A stretch of DNA of 64,000 bases, from positions 4,643,938-4,707,937 of the forward strand of contig CM019716.1 of NCBI GenBank assembly GCA_009760885.1, given 5' to 3'. This document shows positions 25,901 through 30,474 of the stretch, in pieces. Under the pieces are notes generated by a model, which was not told the DNA's origin, searched no databases, and saw only the letters and a program-made list of their open reading frames with translations. Source of the DNA: Achatina immaculata. Its lineage: Eukaryota; Mollusca; Gastropoda; Stylommatophora; Achatinidae. Numbering within the stretch: the stretch's first letter is position 1; every line of letters starts with the position of its first letter. The position numbers were made by a program, and so were the translations under genes.

Positions 25901-26739
25901 TAAGATATATTTTGGAAATTTTTTTTTAAACAAACGTTATTTTCAGAAATCATTACATGACATGGTTTCCAGAAATCATTACATGACATGGTTTCAGATA
26001 CAAAAAATATACATAAAAATTATGATAAAAAACTTGCTGTGAGAATGGACATGAACTGCGAGTTTTACAGTCATGATGAAAGTAGTAGTGAAAATGAGTT
26101 TTAATGCCAGTGTCTAGCTGTAATTAACTATGAGATTGTTGGTAAAGAGAGACCGACTGTCACCAGAAGTTGTAGCTCATGGCAGTTGCCTCTCCCTGAG
26201 GTGGCTTCTGCAAGCTGATGTGAAGGAGGCATGAAAGGTGTGCTTTTGTTCTGAGTAAGATAAGATTAGGACTAGGAGAGTGCAGATGGTAAATGTTGAT
26301 CTAAGGGTGAAAGATTATCCAGGAATGTTGTTTATTTAGGTACAGGAGAGAAACCAGAATGTAACATTATCCTGCACTTGCAGTTACATTTGAATACAGA
26401 GATGTGCAGATTTTCATTTGAATCCACCAGATACAGGATCAAAGTATAATCACTTATATTCTGGTTCCATTAGTTGAAATAACTTTAGTGCACCTCCAGC
26501 AATCACATTCTGGCACCTTCTCCCATCTTGTAACCCATGTAACTTTCATTTCTCTCAGAGACATAGAAAGAGACCTGGACACCATGTGGCAGGCAGCAAA
26601 TTCTGAGAACAAGAGGGTCAAGAATATCTTGTTAGGTGGCTCCAGAAAGTTGAAGGAACACGCACACATAGCAGATGCCCTCCAACAGGAAATGGAAAAT
26701 GATGAACTCCTGCACTTCTCAGATGACACAAAAGATTAA
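1823..26739 (+). CDS. CEP89: CEP89-like centrosomal coiled-coil protein, 3' part of gene (15 exons)
   Basis: CEP89 (CCDC123) is a coiled-coil protein of the centriole distal appendages, needed for mother-centriole docking in ciliogenesis; that role is family knowledge. Fifteen exons (listed separately) join without a phase conflict into 1595 nt, or about 530 codons, ending in TAA at 26737-26739. Family-like blocks occur in the expected order: VHRLNIELSDYQAKYRP, then GLPSNGPVPSWL, then KYLAPLFLAYDDHL, then EVVKENQML, then ARLVLEENQVLMEQLEVQ across a TGG codon split between exons. The rest is charged, heptad-like coiled coil. The human protein is longer (about 780 residues from memory), so roughly the N-terminal third lies left of the window. 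I recalled the homology and did not search for it. Other coiled-coil centrosomal proteins are the alternative, but the GLP...PSWL/KYLAPL block argues for CEP89. Confidence 0.8.
2043..2160. repeat. Short tandem array, ~22-bp unit, 5-6 copies
   Basis: The unit is ATATCATAAATAGCTAAACC plus CA, nearly perfect. It lies in CEP89 intron 1. Confidence 0.9.
2262..2462. repeat. Minisatellite, 25-bp unit, 8 copies
   Basis: The unit is TCAGTCAATACAAGTTTTGT plus GTTTA, nearly perfect except for the outer copies. It passes directly into the next array, whose unit shares the TGTGTTTATCAGT core. Confidence 0.95.
2463..2895. repeat. Minisatellite, ~41-45-bp unit, ~10 copies
   Basis: The unit is GTGGAAATATTGGTTGTGTG, then TTTATCAGTCATTATACT. 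It shares the GTTTATCAGT core with the array at 2262-2462, so the two probably have a common ancestor. 2896-3129 shows nothing notable. Confidence 0.93.
3130..3880. repeat. Higher-order minisatellite, 60-bp dimer, ~12 copies
   Basis: Each 60-bp unit is a pair of related half-units: one ending in GTTGAATGTATCTGTGTGCAG and one ending in GGTTGAGTGTGCAG, both built on AAGTCAGTGGTTGA. Central copies are almost identical, which implies recent homogenisation. Confidence 0.95.
3881..4345. repeat. Monomeric minisatellite, 26-bp unit, ~18 copies
   Basis: The unit is GTTTAAGTYGGTGGTTGAGT followed by KTGCAG. This is the monomer form of the 60-bp dimer array immediately to the left. Confidence 0.95.
4346..4600. 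repeat. Minisatellite, 43-bp unit, ~6 copies
   Basis: The unit is TGTCAGTCTCCATATGTCGC then TGTGTGTKGTCAGC. It ends 47 bp before CEP89 exon 2 and shares no sequence with the exon edge. Confidence 0.93.
4648..4802 (+). CDS. CEP89: CEP89 exon 2
   Basis: The acceptor is TTGTACAG at 4640-4647 and the donor GTGCGG starts at 4803. Fifty-one codons plus a split codon encode coiled coil (VGELKDENEVLKSAVHRL) and the VHRLNIELSDYQAKYRP block that is the best CEP89 signature in the window. The exon leaves in phase 0. It is separated from exon 1 by 2.7 kb that is almost all tandem arrays. Confidence 0.85.
4803..5390 (+). other. CEP89 intron 2
   Basis: A 2.5-copy, ~45-bp duplication (ATCAGTCCAACATTRTTATC units, 5207-5300) is the only structure seen here. 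Confidence 0.6.
5391..5441 (+). CDS. CEP89: CEP89 exon 3 (51-nt microexon)
   Basis: The exon has 17 codons between TTTTCAG (ending 5390) and GTAAGT (from 5442), phase 0 on both sides. It encodes IHGLPSNGPVPSWL, the Gly/Pro hinge between coiled-coil segments of CEP89. Its last 9 bases and its donor are duplicated just downstream (see the repeat at 5433-5522). Confidence 0.85.
5433..5522. repeat. Tandem duplication of CEP89 exon 3 donor (42-bp copies)
   Basis: Copy 1 (5433-5474) spans the last 9 bases of exon 3 plus its donor. Copy 2 (5481-5522) repeats it with a single G-to-A change. Both carry CTG|GTAAGTGAT. Reading through to the second donor meets an in-frame TGA, so only the first can give the full protein. 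Confidence 0.95.
5636..5719 (+). CDS. CEP89: CEP89 exon 4
   Basis: The exon has 28 codons, phase 0 on both sides, between TATATCAG (ending 5635) and GTAAAT (from 5720). It encodes ISKKYLAPLFLAYDDHLANK, the family's conserved KYLxPLxLAY block, and then returns to coiled coil. Confidence 0.85.
5856..6950 (+). mobile_element. LINE fragment split by a MITE
   Basis: 5856-6143 and 6820-6950 are the two halves of one 5'-truncated copy of the common LINE. The shared 3' terminus (ATGTTTAACAGCACGGGAAG, then GATGTAAG) ends near 6955. The frame is degraded. The middle is the MITE at 6144-6823, inserted at a TTAA that intact copies of this LINE possess. Confidence 0.85.
6144..6823. mobile_element. piggyBac-type MITE, left terminus lost
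   Basis: The element is about 680 bp and related over its whole length to the MITEs at 42525-43229 and 43408-44108, with shared blocks GGGGTATAGTTGTAAAATGG, CATAAATGCAGAGTTTTTTA and GTCTAGATCTACTTG. The right end reads CACGGGAAGTGTTAA. The first ~15 bases, including the left TTAA, are missing. It has no coding capacity. Confidence 0.85.
6951..7514 (+). other. CEP89 intron 4, middle part
   Basis: I see no exon, array or recognisable element here. Confidence 0.5.
7515..7715. repeat. Minisatellite, ~23-bp unit, ~9 copies
   Basis: The unit is GTGGGTTACAGTGACTTGAG, shifting to GTAGGTTACAGTGGCTTGAG in the right half. It lies 160 bp upstream of CEP89 exon 5. Confidence 0.9.
7874..7983 (+). CDS. 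CEP89: CEP89 exon 5
   Basis: The acceptor is CTTACAG (ending 7873) and the donor GTAAAT starts at 7984. The exon encodes coiled coil (KRVEEVVKENQMLRMA), then a Gly-rich loop and EW, the Trp codon being split TG|G with exon 6. Confidence 0.8.
8255..8990. repeat. Minisatellite, 28-30-bp A-tract unit, ~24 copies
   Basis: The unit is CTTTTAGTCTAGTAAGAAGG followed by TAAAAAAAA. A longer variant unit (TACAAAAATTAAACTTCT) occupies both ends, so the core expanded from within. Length differences are mostly in the A run. Confidence 0.95.
9110..9345. repeat. Minisatellite, ~42-bp unit, ~5 copies
   Basis: The unit is GTGATGGCACATAAGGTCTT then TGATCACTGTTACAG, with alternating GATCACTG and GACCATTG forms (a dimer pattern). 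Confidence 0.9.
9462..9740. repeat. Minisatellite, ~42-bp unit, ~6 copies
   Basis: The unit is GTTTGTTATCTTATTTTGTA followed by GAGAACTAGTAAGTTTTT. Confidence 0.92.
9780..10300. repeat. Minisatellite, 23-bp unit, ~22 copies
   Basis: The unit is AATGTATTGAATTCTGTGTA plus ATG, with TACT/TTCT variants. The length is not a multiple of 3, yet a long minus-strand frame stays open because no phase contains a stop. This is not a gene. Confidence 0.95.
10301..10850 (+). other. CEP89 intron 5, right part
   Basis: I see no exon, array or recognisable element here. Confidence 0.5.
10851..10966 (+). CDS. CEP89: CEP89 exon 6
   Basis: The acceptor is ATGCCAG (ending 10850) and the donor GTGGGT starts at 10967. 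The exon completes the split Trp codon and encodes ARLVLEENQVLMEQLEVQ, a strongly CEP89-like coiled-coil block. Confidence 0.85.
11090..11970. repeat. Diverged AT-rich tandem repeat, ~35-60-bp units
   Basis: Many imperfect copies of a motif like AAATATGCCAGGTTTTAACA then TCAAGTTTACATTA. Divergence is much higher than in the other arrays, so it appears old. Confidence 0.75.
12054..12234 (+). CDS. CEP89: CEP89 exon 7
   Basis: The acceptor is ACTCAAG (ending 12053) and the donor GTGAGT starts at 12235. The next downstream AG (12059-12060) would break the frame, which decides the start. The exon encodes coiled coil including RMARKLALSEGDKAELERDL and ends in a Lys codon split with exon 8. Confidence 0.75.
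12541..12615 (+). mobile_element. Degenerate tRNA-like (SINE head) sequence
   Basis: TGGTGTAGTAGCTAGTGCAC resembles a tRNA A-box region, and 35-40 bp later GGGGTTTGGTTCTCC resembles a degraded B box. No intact cloverleaf is claimed. It precedes the repeat at 12640-12900, which may be its body. Confidence 0.4.
12640..12900. repeat. Nested tandem duplications in CEP89 intron 7
   Basis: The block CAGCCTCAAGAAGTTTGT ... CCTCTGGGAGATAAAG occurs twice (12650 and 12810 regions). A 35-40-bp CTACCTGACAGTGAYGTGGG unit occurs about four times between and after them. Confidence 0.85.
13276..13339 (+). CDS. CEP89: CEP89 exon 8 (64 nt)
   Basis: The acceptor is AAAATAG (ending 13275) and the donor GTACAG starts at 13340. 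The exon encodes the charged helix VAEEKEQAEKEVDAMRVRLK. Its frame stays open through the intron into the RLE-type LINE (see findings). Confidence 0.75.
13430..16850 (+). mobile_element. RLE-type non-LTR retrotransposon (NeSL/HERO/R2-like), inactive
   Basis: These LINEs encode one protein with a DNA-binding zinc finger, reverse transcriptase and a restriction-like endonuclease. Here a CCHC finger (CICGRKFNTQRGMKIHRTKK then GC) lies near 13650-13720. RT blocks follow: GKSAPGPNGVPY (14.51 kb), LDLANAYGSVPH (14.92 kb) and AFMDDTTV (15.19 kb) at the catalytic position. A C-terminal CPLCNERQTLEHVLSAC knuckle with YTWRHNRVL (16.18-16.28 kb) and an RLE core (PDIVVYS ... IMIELTVPYETRIEEHH, 16.50-16.59 kb) complete it. 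Stops or shifts near 14306, 14591, 14861, 15340 and 15552 kill it. It is nearly full length, in the same orientation as CEP89, in intron 8. Clade placement within the RLE group is from motif style only. Confidence 0.9.
16855..16950 (+). mobile_element. tRNA-like SINE head or LINE tail
   Basis: GAGTTCAATCC near 16930 is a good B-box match, and CTGTAGTTAAATCGCTAAAG about 55 bp upstream could be a decayed A box; an A run follows. It sits directly against the 3' end of the RLE-type LINE and may be part of that element's tail. Confidence 0.4.
17262..17455. repeat. Minisatellite, ~52-bp unit, ~4 copies
   Basis: The unit is GTAATGTTTGTTGGMTACAT then RAGCATTACATATAAGTTTA. It lies in CEP89 intron 8. 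Confidence 0.9.
17505..17655. repeat. Minisatellite, ~54-bp unit, 3 copies
   Basis: The unit is CTACTAGTGGCTATTACAGT then TTAAGCTGTGCTGTTAGTGG. Confidence 0.9.
17880..18035. repeat. Tandem triplication, 51-bp unit
   Basis: Three nearly perfect copies of a unit beginning ACAAACATAGTTTGTTGGTA and containing CCAGACATGCAAATCCTGTA. The length is a multiple of 3, so open frames run through on both strands. Confidence 0.95.
18121..18270. repeat. Minisatellite, ~30-bp unit, 5 copies
   Basis: The unit is TTGTTAGTGGCGCATGTAAG then ACTTGTACC, ending 70 bp upstream of CEP89 exon 9. Confidence 0.95.
18340..18443 (+). CDS. CEP89: CEP89 exon 9
   Basis: The acceptor is TCATCAG (ending 18339) and the donor GTCAGT starts at 18444. 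The exon encodes coiled coil (MNMIDLTAENKSLKAEIK) and ends with AG of a split Arg codon. The 5-kb intron before it holds the RLE-type LINE. Confidence 0.8.
18958..19057 (+). CDS. CEP89: CEP89 exon 10
   Basis: The acceptor is GTACCAG (ending 18957) and the donor GTAAGT starts at 19058. The exon encodes coiled coil (EKIASLYRAIELSENKE, then VQEQLANVIRV) and leaves in phase 0. Confidence 0.8.
19235..19725. repeat. Minisatellite, ~34-bp unit, ~14 copies
   Basis: The unit is ACTTCTTCATGACCTGTAAT then ACTGATATTCAG. Some copies lack CAG or carry ATTACC, and these variants recur in blocks, which indicates multi-unit duplication. Confidence 0.95.
20067..20152. repeat. Perfect 43-bp tandem duplication
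   Basis: Two identical copies of the block CAGTTACATTTGAAATACTG ... TTATTTTCACT, just upstream of CEP89 exon 11. Confidence 0.93.
20215..20256 (+). CDS. CEP89: CEP89 exon 11 (42-nt microexon)
   Basis: The exon has 14 codons (AEKTALERDTVYKV), phase 0 on both sides, between TAACCAG (ending 20214) and GTGAGC (from 20257). It is supported by continued phase and coiled-coil character rather than by a recognisable family block. Confidence 0.65.
20315..20580 (-). mobile_element. tRNA-derived SINE with conserved core
   Basis: The minus strand has a B box GGTTCAAATCC near 20525. It is followed by an AAATGGGTACCTGG block and a core GCATGATGCCGACCACA near 20430-20450. The core and GGTACC block are shared with the otherwise different SINE at 58409-58690. 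Confidence 0.7.
20705..21989 (+). mobile_element. mariner-family DNA transposon, inactive
   Basis: Cut-and-paste transposon of the Tc1/mariner superfamily. TA dinucleotides (20705-20706 and 21988-21989) flank a 1281-bp element. Its ~28-bp inverted ends (CGAGGGATGATTGATAAATT at left; complement CGAGGTGTGATTGATAAGTT at right) differ at a few sites. Plus-strand transposase traces run from about 20873 (MDKISNRAVIRYLCIKGSSS, the helix-turn-helix) to 21893. The catalytic region shows NETWVHHF, FHQDNAPVHKS and YSPDLAPSDY. The first catalytic Asp reads Asn, and several stops and frameshifts (near 21074, 21128, 21230, 21262) confirm it is dead. It lies in CEP89 intron 11. Confidence 0.93.
22010..22165. 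repeat. Minisatellite, ~41-bp unit, 4 copies
   Basis: The unit is GAATATGCAGAAATAATCAC then ACGAGACTTTCAGTATAAGA, starting just right of the mariner. Confidence 0.9.
22462..22551 (+). CDS. CEP89: CEP89 exon 12
   Basis: The exon has 30 codons (AREQQEEGRQTVNKMMQGSA and onward), phase 0 on both sides, between TCTGCAG (ending 22461) and GTGAGA (from 22552). The upstream intron holds the mariner. Confidence 0.75.
22758..22804 (+). CDS. CEP89: CEP89 exon 13 (47 nt)
   Basis: The exon encodes LWRMKASARFNTVAE and ends with AA of a split Lys codon. The acceptor is TCCACAG (ending 22757) and the donor GTGAGT starts at 22805. The phase agrees with exon 14. Confidence 0.7.
22805..23494 (+). other. CEP89 intron 13, left part
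   Basis: I see no exon, array or recognisable element here. Confidence 0.5.
23495..24325. repeat. Minisatellite, ~42-bp unit, ~19 copies, with higher-order duplication
   Basis: The unit is ACACATTCCAGAAGAGTTTG then GCGGTAGGTTTCACCCTACA. A block carrying rare variants (CATCCTACATGAC, CATTCCGG, GGCAGTAGG) at 23505-23600 recurs at about 23710-23805, showing a ~205-bp segmental step. CACAA slippage adds length in the right half. Open frames on both strands are artefacts of the unit. Confidence 0.95.
24440..24530. repeat. AT dinucleotide-rich tract
   Basis: Interrupted (TA)n with palindromic character between the array and a LINE. Confidence 0.85.
24571..25615 (+). mobile_element. LINE fragment (host) with a second LINE inside
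   Basis: 24571-24821 and 25187-25615 are the two halves of one LINE: EEVESFEYLGSLLTSNGDT, then IRFLRASIFP, resuming with ITYACETWTLNKAAEKHINA. Removing 24822-25186 restores the normal RT C-terminal order. The remainder is degraded. Confidence 0.85.
24822..25186 (+). mobile_element. Nested 5'-truncated LINE copy with 13-bp TSD
   Basis: A 365-bp copy of the window's common LINE, ending in the family's 3' terminus GGCATAGGAAGGATGTAAG. It is flanked by ATCTTTCCCATCA at 24809-24821 and 25187-25199. Confidence 0.92.
25777..25899 (+). CDS. CEP89: CEP89 exon 14
   Basis: The acceptor is TACACAG (ending 25776) and the donor GTAAGA starts at 25900. The exon encodes coiled coil (LVEQEEAFNSQRKEYEREI, then LREKEDIIESLEKDK). 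Confidence 0.8.
25900..26558 (+). other. CEP89 last intron
   Basis: Apart from a 2-copy 27-bp duplication (CAGAAATCATTACATGACAT, 25946-25997), nothing is recognisable. Confidence 0.55.
26559..26739 (+). CDS. CEP89: CEP89 last coding exon
   Basis: The acceptor is TCTCTCAG (ending 26558). The exon encodes DIERDLDTMWQAANSENKRV, a basic stretch and an acidic C-terminus (NDELLHFSDDTKD), with the stop TAA at 26737-26739. No donor is needed, and the 3' UTR follows directly. Confidence 0.8.
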
Positions 26740-28838
26740 TGTTCAAAAAATGTGTCAAGGTCAGGTCACTGACATTTTATTTAATCCGTCCATACATTTT
26801 TTTCTGTTGCATTTTACATCATAGATGGATTTCTTCCCCAACCATATTTTGTCAGATTAAAAAGAAGATTGAAATATTATACATCTAGTCATTTTGTGCT
26901 ACATGATTAAAAGGTCAAGGTTGCTCATTGATGCCACAGTTAGAGTTTGGTAGAACAAGACATGAGAGTTACCTTCTCAGCAACTTCCTCAGATTGCTGA
27001 CATCTTCCTGCTTCAAAATATCAACATGTGCTGTTTGGATGAAAAAAAAGGCAAGAGAAGACTTCATGTGAGAATGATTTGCAGCAGACAAGCTGGTACA
27101 GCATCCCCGTGATAGGAGCAAAGGATTATGAAAATTTCAAGTACAAGTTGCCTTGATTGAGTAACGAAGCTATCCCAGATTATGCAAGTTCAGACTTCGC
27201 TGTGTCGGGAACAGTAACAGCTGATTCTGCAGACATGACAAAATAATTTGGAGTTGATGGCATGAAATGTAATGTGAAAAATAAAAAATGTTATAATTTC
27301 AGGCATTATACTTCCAACATAAATTCATTTATATCTGTCTGGCTTCTTTTTTCGTGTCTTTCTCTCCTTTACACATTATCAGCTACTGTCCCATATTTAA
27401 GGGACTGATTTGTAAAGTTTTTTTTTAGACCAACAGCCTTATGTGCAATGCTTCTGGTATGCCTCACCTTGCAGGCATCCTCCATTTTCTAAAGCAGCTC
27501 TTTAAAGTGTCAGTGAAATTGCCATTAGTCCAGTTAGCAAAGATTTTGTTTAAATCAAGTCTTGACATACATGATTTTCTGTCACAAAAAAAATACCCTA
27601 AGAAAACTTGAAATACACAAATTTTGTTCACATTACAGGATATATTTTGTACAGATATTCTGTGCTTTATGTTTCTTTACTTTATATATCACACAGTAAG
27701 CACAACAACTGCAAACATGTCAAAAATTAGTAGGCCTCGGTTCTGTCTTCAGTATGGTTGTCAGATTTTTGTTTTCAAAGTGCAGTCATTTTTGCAGAAT
27801 GAAACAAAATGTTGGAAGAAAAAGCTCAGTATAAAAGTTGTACTATCTCATGTGGTTACATTTTGTTTGACGTACAAAATGCGGGCACTCCCATTCATTC
27901 CGTCCACTTGACCAATTCCCGCTTTCTTTGGGAAGGCACTATCAACCAGTGTAAGAAACACTGAGCAGCTGACTGCTGTTTGTATGTAAATGTATGTATT
28001 ATATATTGGAGTGTACTAGTGCATATAAATGTACACAACTTTTGTATATAAAGCAGATAAAAACTATTTAATGTTAGCGTCTTTGGTCTGTCAAAGTGCC
28101 AGGTTTCTTGTGTAAGTTAGTCCTGCTCTCTTCTATCACCCCAGTACCTTGGTCATCTGTTCAACTTTTAAAATGGCATATAAACATACCTTCTCTCCTT
28201 TCTGGTGCTAGAACTTAAAGCCATGTAACTGTTAGCATGGAGATGTACGTTGTGAGAGTGAGCTTCAGATACACATAACTTCATCATTTATTCACAAATA
28301 CAAATGTTTGTCTTAACATTGTACTTATGCAGATATACCCTCACCACATCCACAGCTCTGTTCATCATAAACCGTGGTCTGCTGGATGTAGTAGTATACC
28401 TTTATAGCTAGCTATACATTCTGGCTAGTATGCTTTGAAATTAACAATGCATTATGGTTATAGTTTTGTTGGAAAAGAAAGCTACATTCTCAGATTTCTG
28501 TATCACTCATACCTACTATATCTGGTTTTTATACATGACATTTGTGACACATGAAATGTTATTTTTATTACATTTAGTTTTGTATATTTATACAAGATAA
28601 ACATTACATAAAAACTCTTTGTTCATCAGTTTGTCATAAATATATGCTTCCATGAAGCCAGAGTTTCATAGACACACAGCCTCCATCATGAAACCATAGT
28701 TTCACAAACAGACAGCATCCATCATGAAGCCAAAGTCTCACAGGCTCCATCATAAAGCATGCATGCACTCACTCACAGCCTCCTTCACGAGCCAGTCTCA
28801 CAGATGAACTGAAGAACTTGACAAAAATTTAATATACT
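26740..28838. other. CEP89 3' UTR and spacer between convergent genes
   Basis: AT-rich sequence with no splice-consistent coding exon, transposon or array that I can see. A 95-codon open frame at 27624-27911 has no recognisable composition. The two genes end toward each other across this spacer. Confidence 0.5.
27280..27285 (+). promoter_or_regulatory. Candidate poly(A) signal of CEP89
   Basis: This is the first AATAAA downstream of the stop, about 540 nt away, followed by T/GT-rich sequence from about 27325. The assignment is inference; transcript ends would settle it. Confidence 0.5.
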
Positions 28839-28844
28839 TTTATT
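28839..28844 (-). promoter_or_regulatory. Candidate poly(A) signal of ACIN1
   Basis: AATAAA on the minus strand (TTTATT on plus), about 1.5 kb past the stop and followed on the minus strand by T-rich sequence. Other minus-strand AATAAA motifs occur farther on, for example near 28564. The choice is tentative. Confidence 0.4.
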
Positions 28845-29074
28845 TGAACAAAAACAAGATCAGCCCCCCTCCATTAAGCTGTACAATAAAAATGTGCTTA
28901 TGCAATGCCCTAGTTACAACATTTTACAAATGGCTTTATGAACTACCTGAATCAGATAATGAATGGACAGACAGTGAGATCTACATACTCTCATCAAAAA
29001 TACACAGAATACATTATTAGCCAAAACAAATATATGGTCTATATGTTTTGTTGTTCAAGAATTCTTTGTAGGTG

Positions 29075-29755
29075 TCTTCTGTGTGGACTGCTGTAGAAGT
29101 GTAATGTGTGAGATCAGTGTGGGCTGCTGTAGAAGTGTAATGTGTGAGATCAGAGTGGGCTGCTGGAGAAGTGTAATGTGTGATAACAGTGTGGGCTGCT
29201 GGAGGAGTGTAATGTGAGATCAGTGTGGGCTGATGGAGGAGTGTAATGTGAGATGAGTGTGGGCTGCTGGAGGAGTGTAACGTGAGATCAGTGTGGGCTG
29301 CTGGAGGAGTGTAACGTGAGATCAGTGTGGGCTGCTGGAGGAGTGTAACGTGAGATCAGTGTGGGCAGATGGAGGAGTGTAATGTGTGATATCAGTGTGG
29401 GCTGATGGAGGAGTGTAATATGTGATATCAGTGTGGGCTGATGGAGGAGTGTAATGTGTGATATCAGTGTGGGCTGATGGAGGAGTGTAATGTGAGATCA
29501 GTGTGGGCAGATGGAGGAGTGTAATGGGTGATATCAGTGTGGGCTGATGGAGGAGTGTAATGTGAGATCAGTGTGGGCTAATGGAGGAGTGTAATGTGTG
29601 AGATCAGTGTGGGCAGATGGAGGAGTGTAATGTGAGATCAGTGTGGGCTGCTGGAGGAGTGTAATGAGTGATATCAGTGTGGGCTGCTGGAGGAGTGTAA
29701 TGTGTGATATCAGTGTGGGAAGATGGAGGAGTGTAATGTGTGAGATCAGCATGGG
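29075..29755. repeat. Minisatellite in ACIN1 3' UTR, ~37-44-bp unit, ~17 copies
   Basis: The unit is GGAGTGTAATGTGAGATCAG then TGTGGGCTGCTGGA, with TGATATC/AGATC and GCTGAT/GCAGAT variants. It lies between the ACIN1 stop and its likely poly(A) signal, so it is probably transcribed into the mRNA. Confidence 0.93.
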
Positions 29756-30345
29756 CTCAGCATGGCTGCTGGGACATTGTGATATCTCAAGAAATTAAAA
29801 ATGAGATATAAAGACAAGAAAGCCACCTGTTGACAGACAGATCCGATAGTTCACCGAGCACATAACATGAGGCAAGTCTGTTCACAAATAACCATGTCAA
29901 GGTTGGCTTTAAAAACCTAAAAACCTAACAAAAAAAATGACTGCTCCAGTATCCATGATATTCCCACAGCAAACCTGTGGTTCAACTGTATGTGTGCTTC
30001 ATTTAATATGCCTAGAAACAGAGAATTATTTTTTATAAAGAATTTAAAAAGTATAATATGGAAAGATGCAAACTGCACCTATTGTTATACTGGATCTGAA
30101 TATATTGAATATGGTCTTGACAAGGTTGAGTTCACATAGACAAATCTAGACCAAATTAGACTAATACTGCAGGCAAACAAAATGAAACGCACCCAAGACA
30201 AATGAACACTTGTAACAAAATGCAGACACTCATCATTTGCTATAATATAATCACTCTTCACGCTATATAAACATGTTCAGAACGATCACATTAATGTGAC
30301 TGTCAAGTTGAAGGATGATGGGGAATCTCTGAGGAAACCAAAGTC
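29756..30345 (-). other. ACIN1 3' UTR, proximal part
   Basis: AT-rich sequence; no array or element recognised. Confidence 0.5.
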
Positions 30346-30474
30346 TTATCGCCTCCTCCGTGACCTACTTCTACTGCGAGATCTGCTGGACTTGCTCCTC
30401 TCTTGTCTACCCCTCTCTCTGCTCTTGTCTCTAGCCTTCTCTCTTTCACGTTGCCGTGCCAACCTAGCAGTTTC
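30346..30474 (-). CDS. ACIN1: ACIN1 last coding exon (RS tail)
   Basis: The acceptor ATAATTAG ends at 30475. The exon encodes [20 protein letters not shown] and an RS-repeat C-terminus ([12 protein letters not shown]), with the stop TAA at 30346-30348. An Arg/Ser C-terminus is expected for acinus. Confidence 0.92.
   Translation of the reverse strand, partial: ETARLARQREREKARDKSRERGRQERSKSSRSRSRSRSRRRR

Noticed and set aside
27624..27911. 95-codon plus-strand frame in the intergenic spacer
   Set aside because: AT-rich with no recognisable domain, no splice logic and no second copy.
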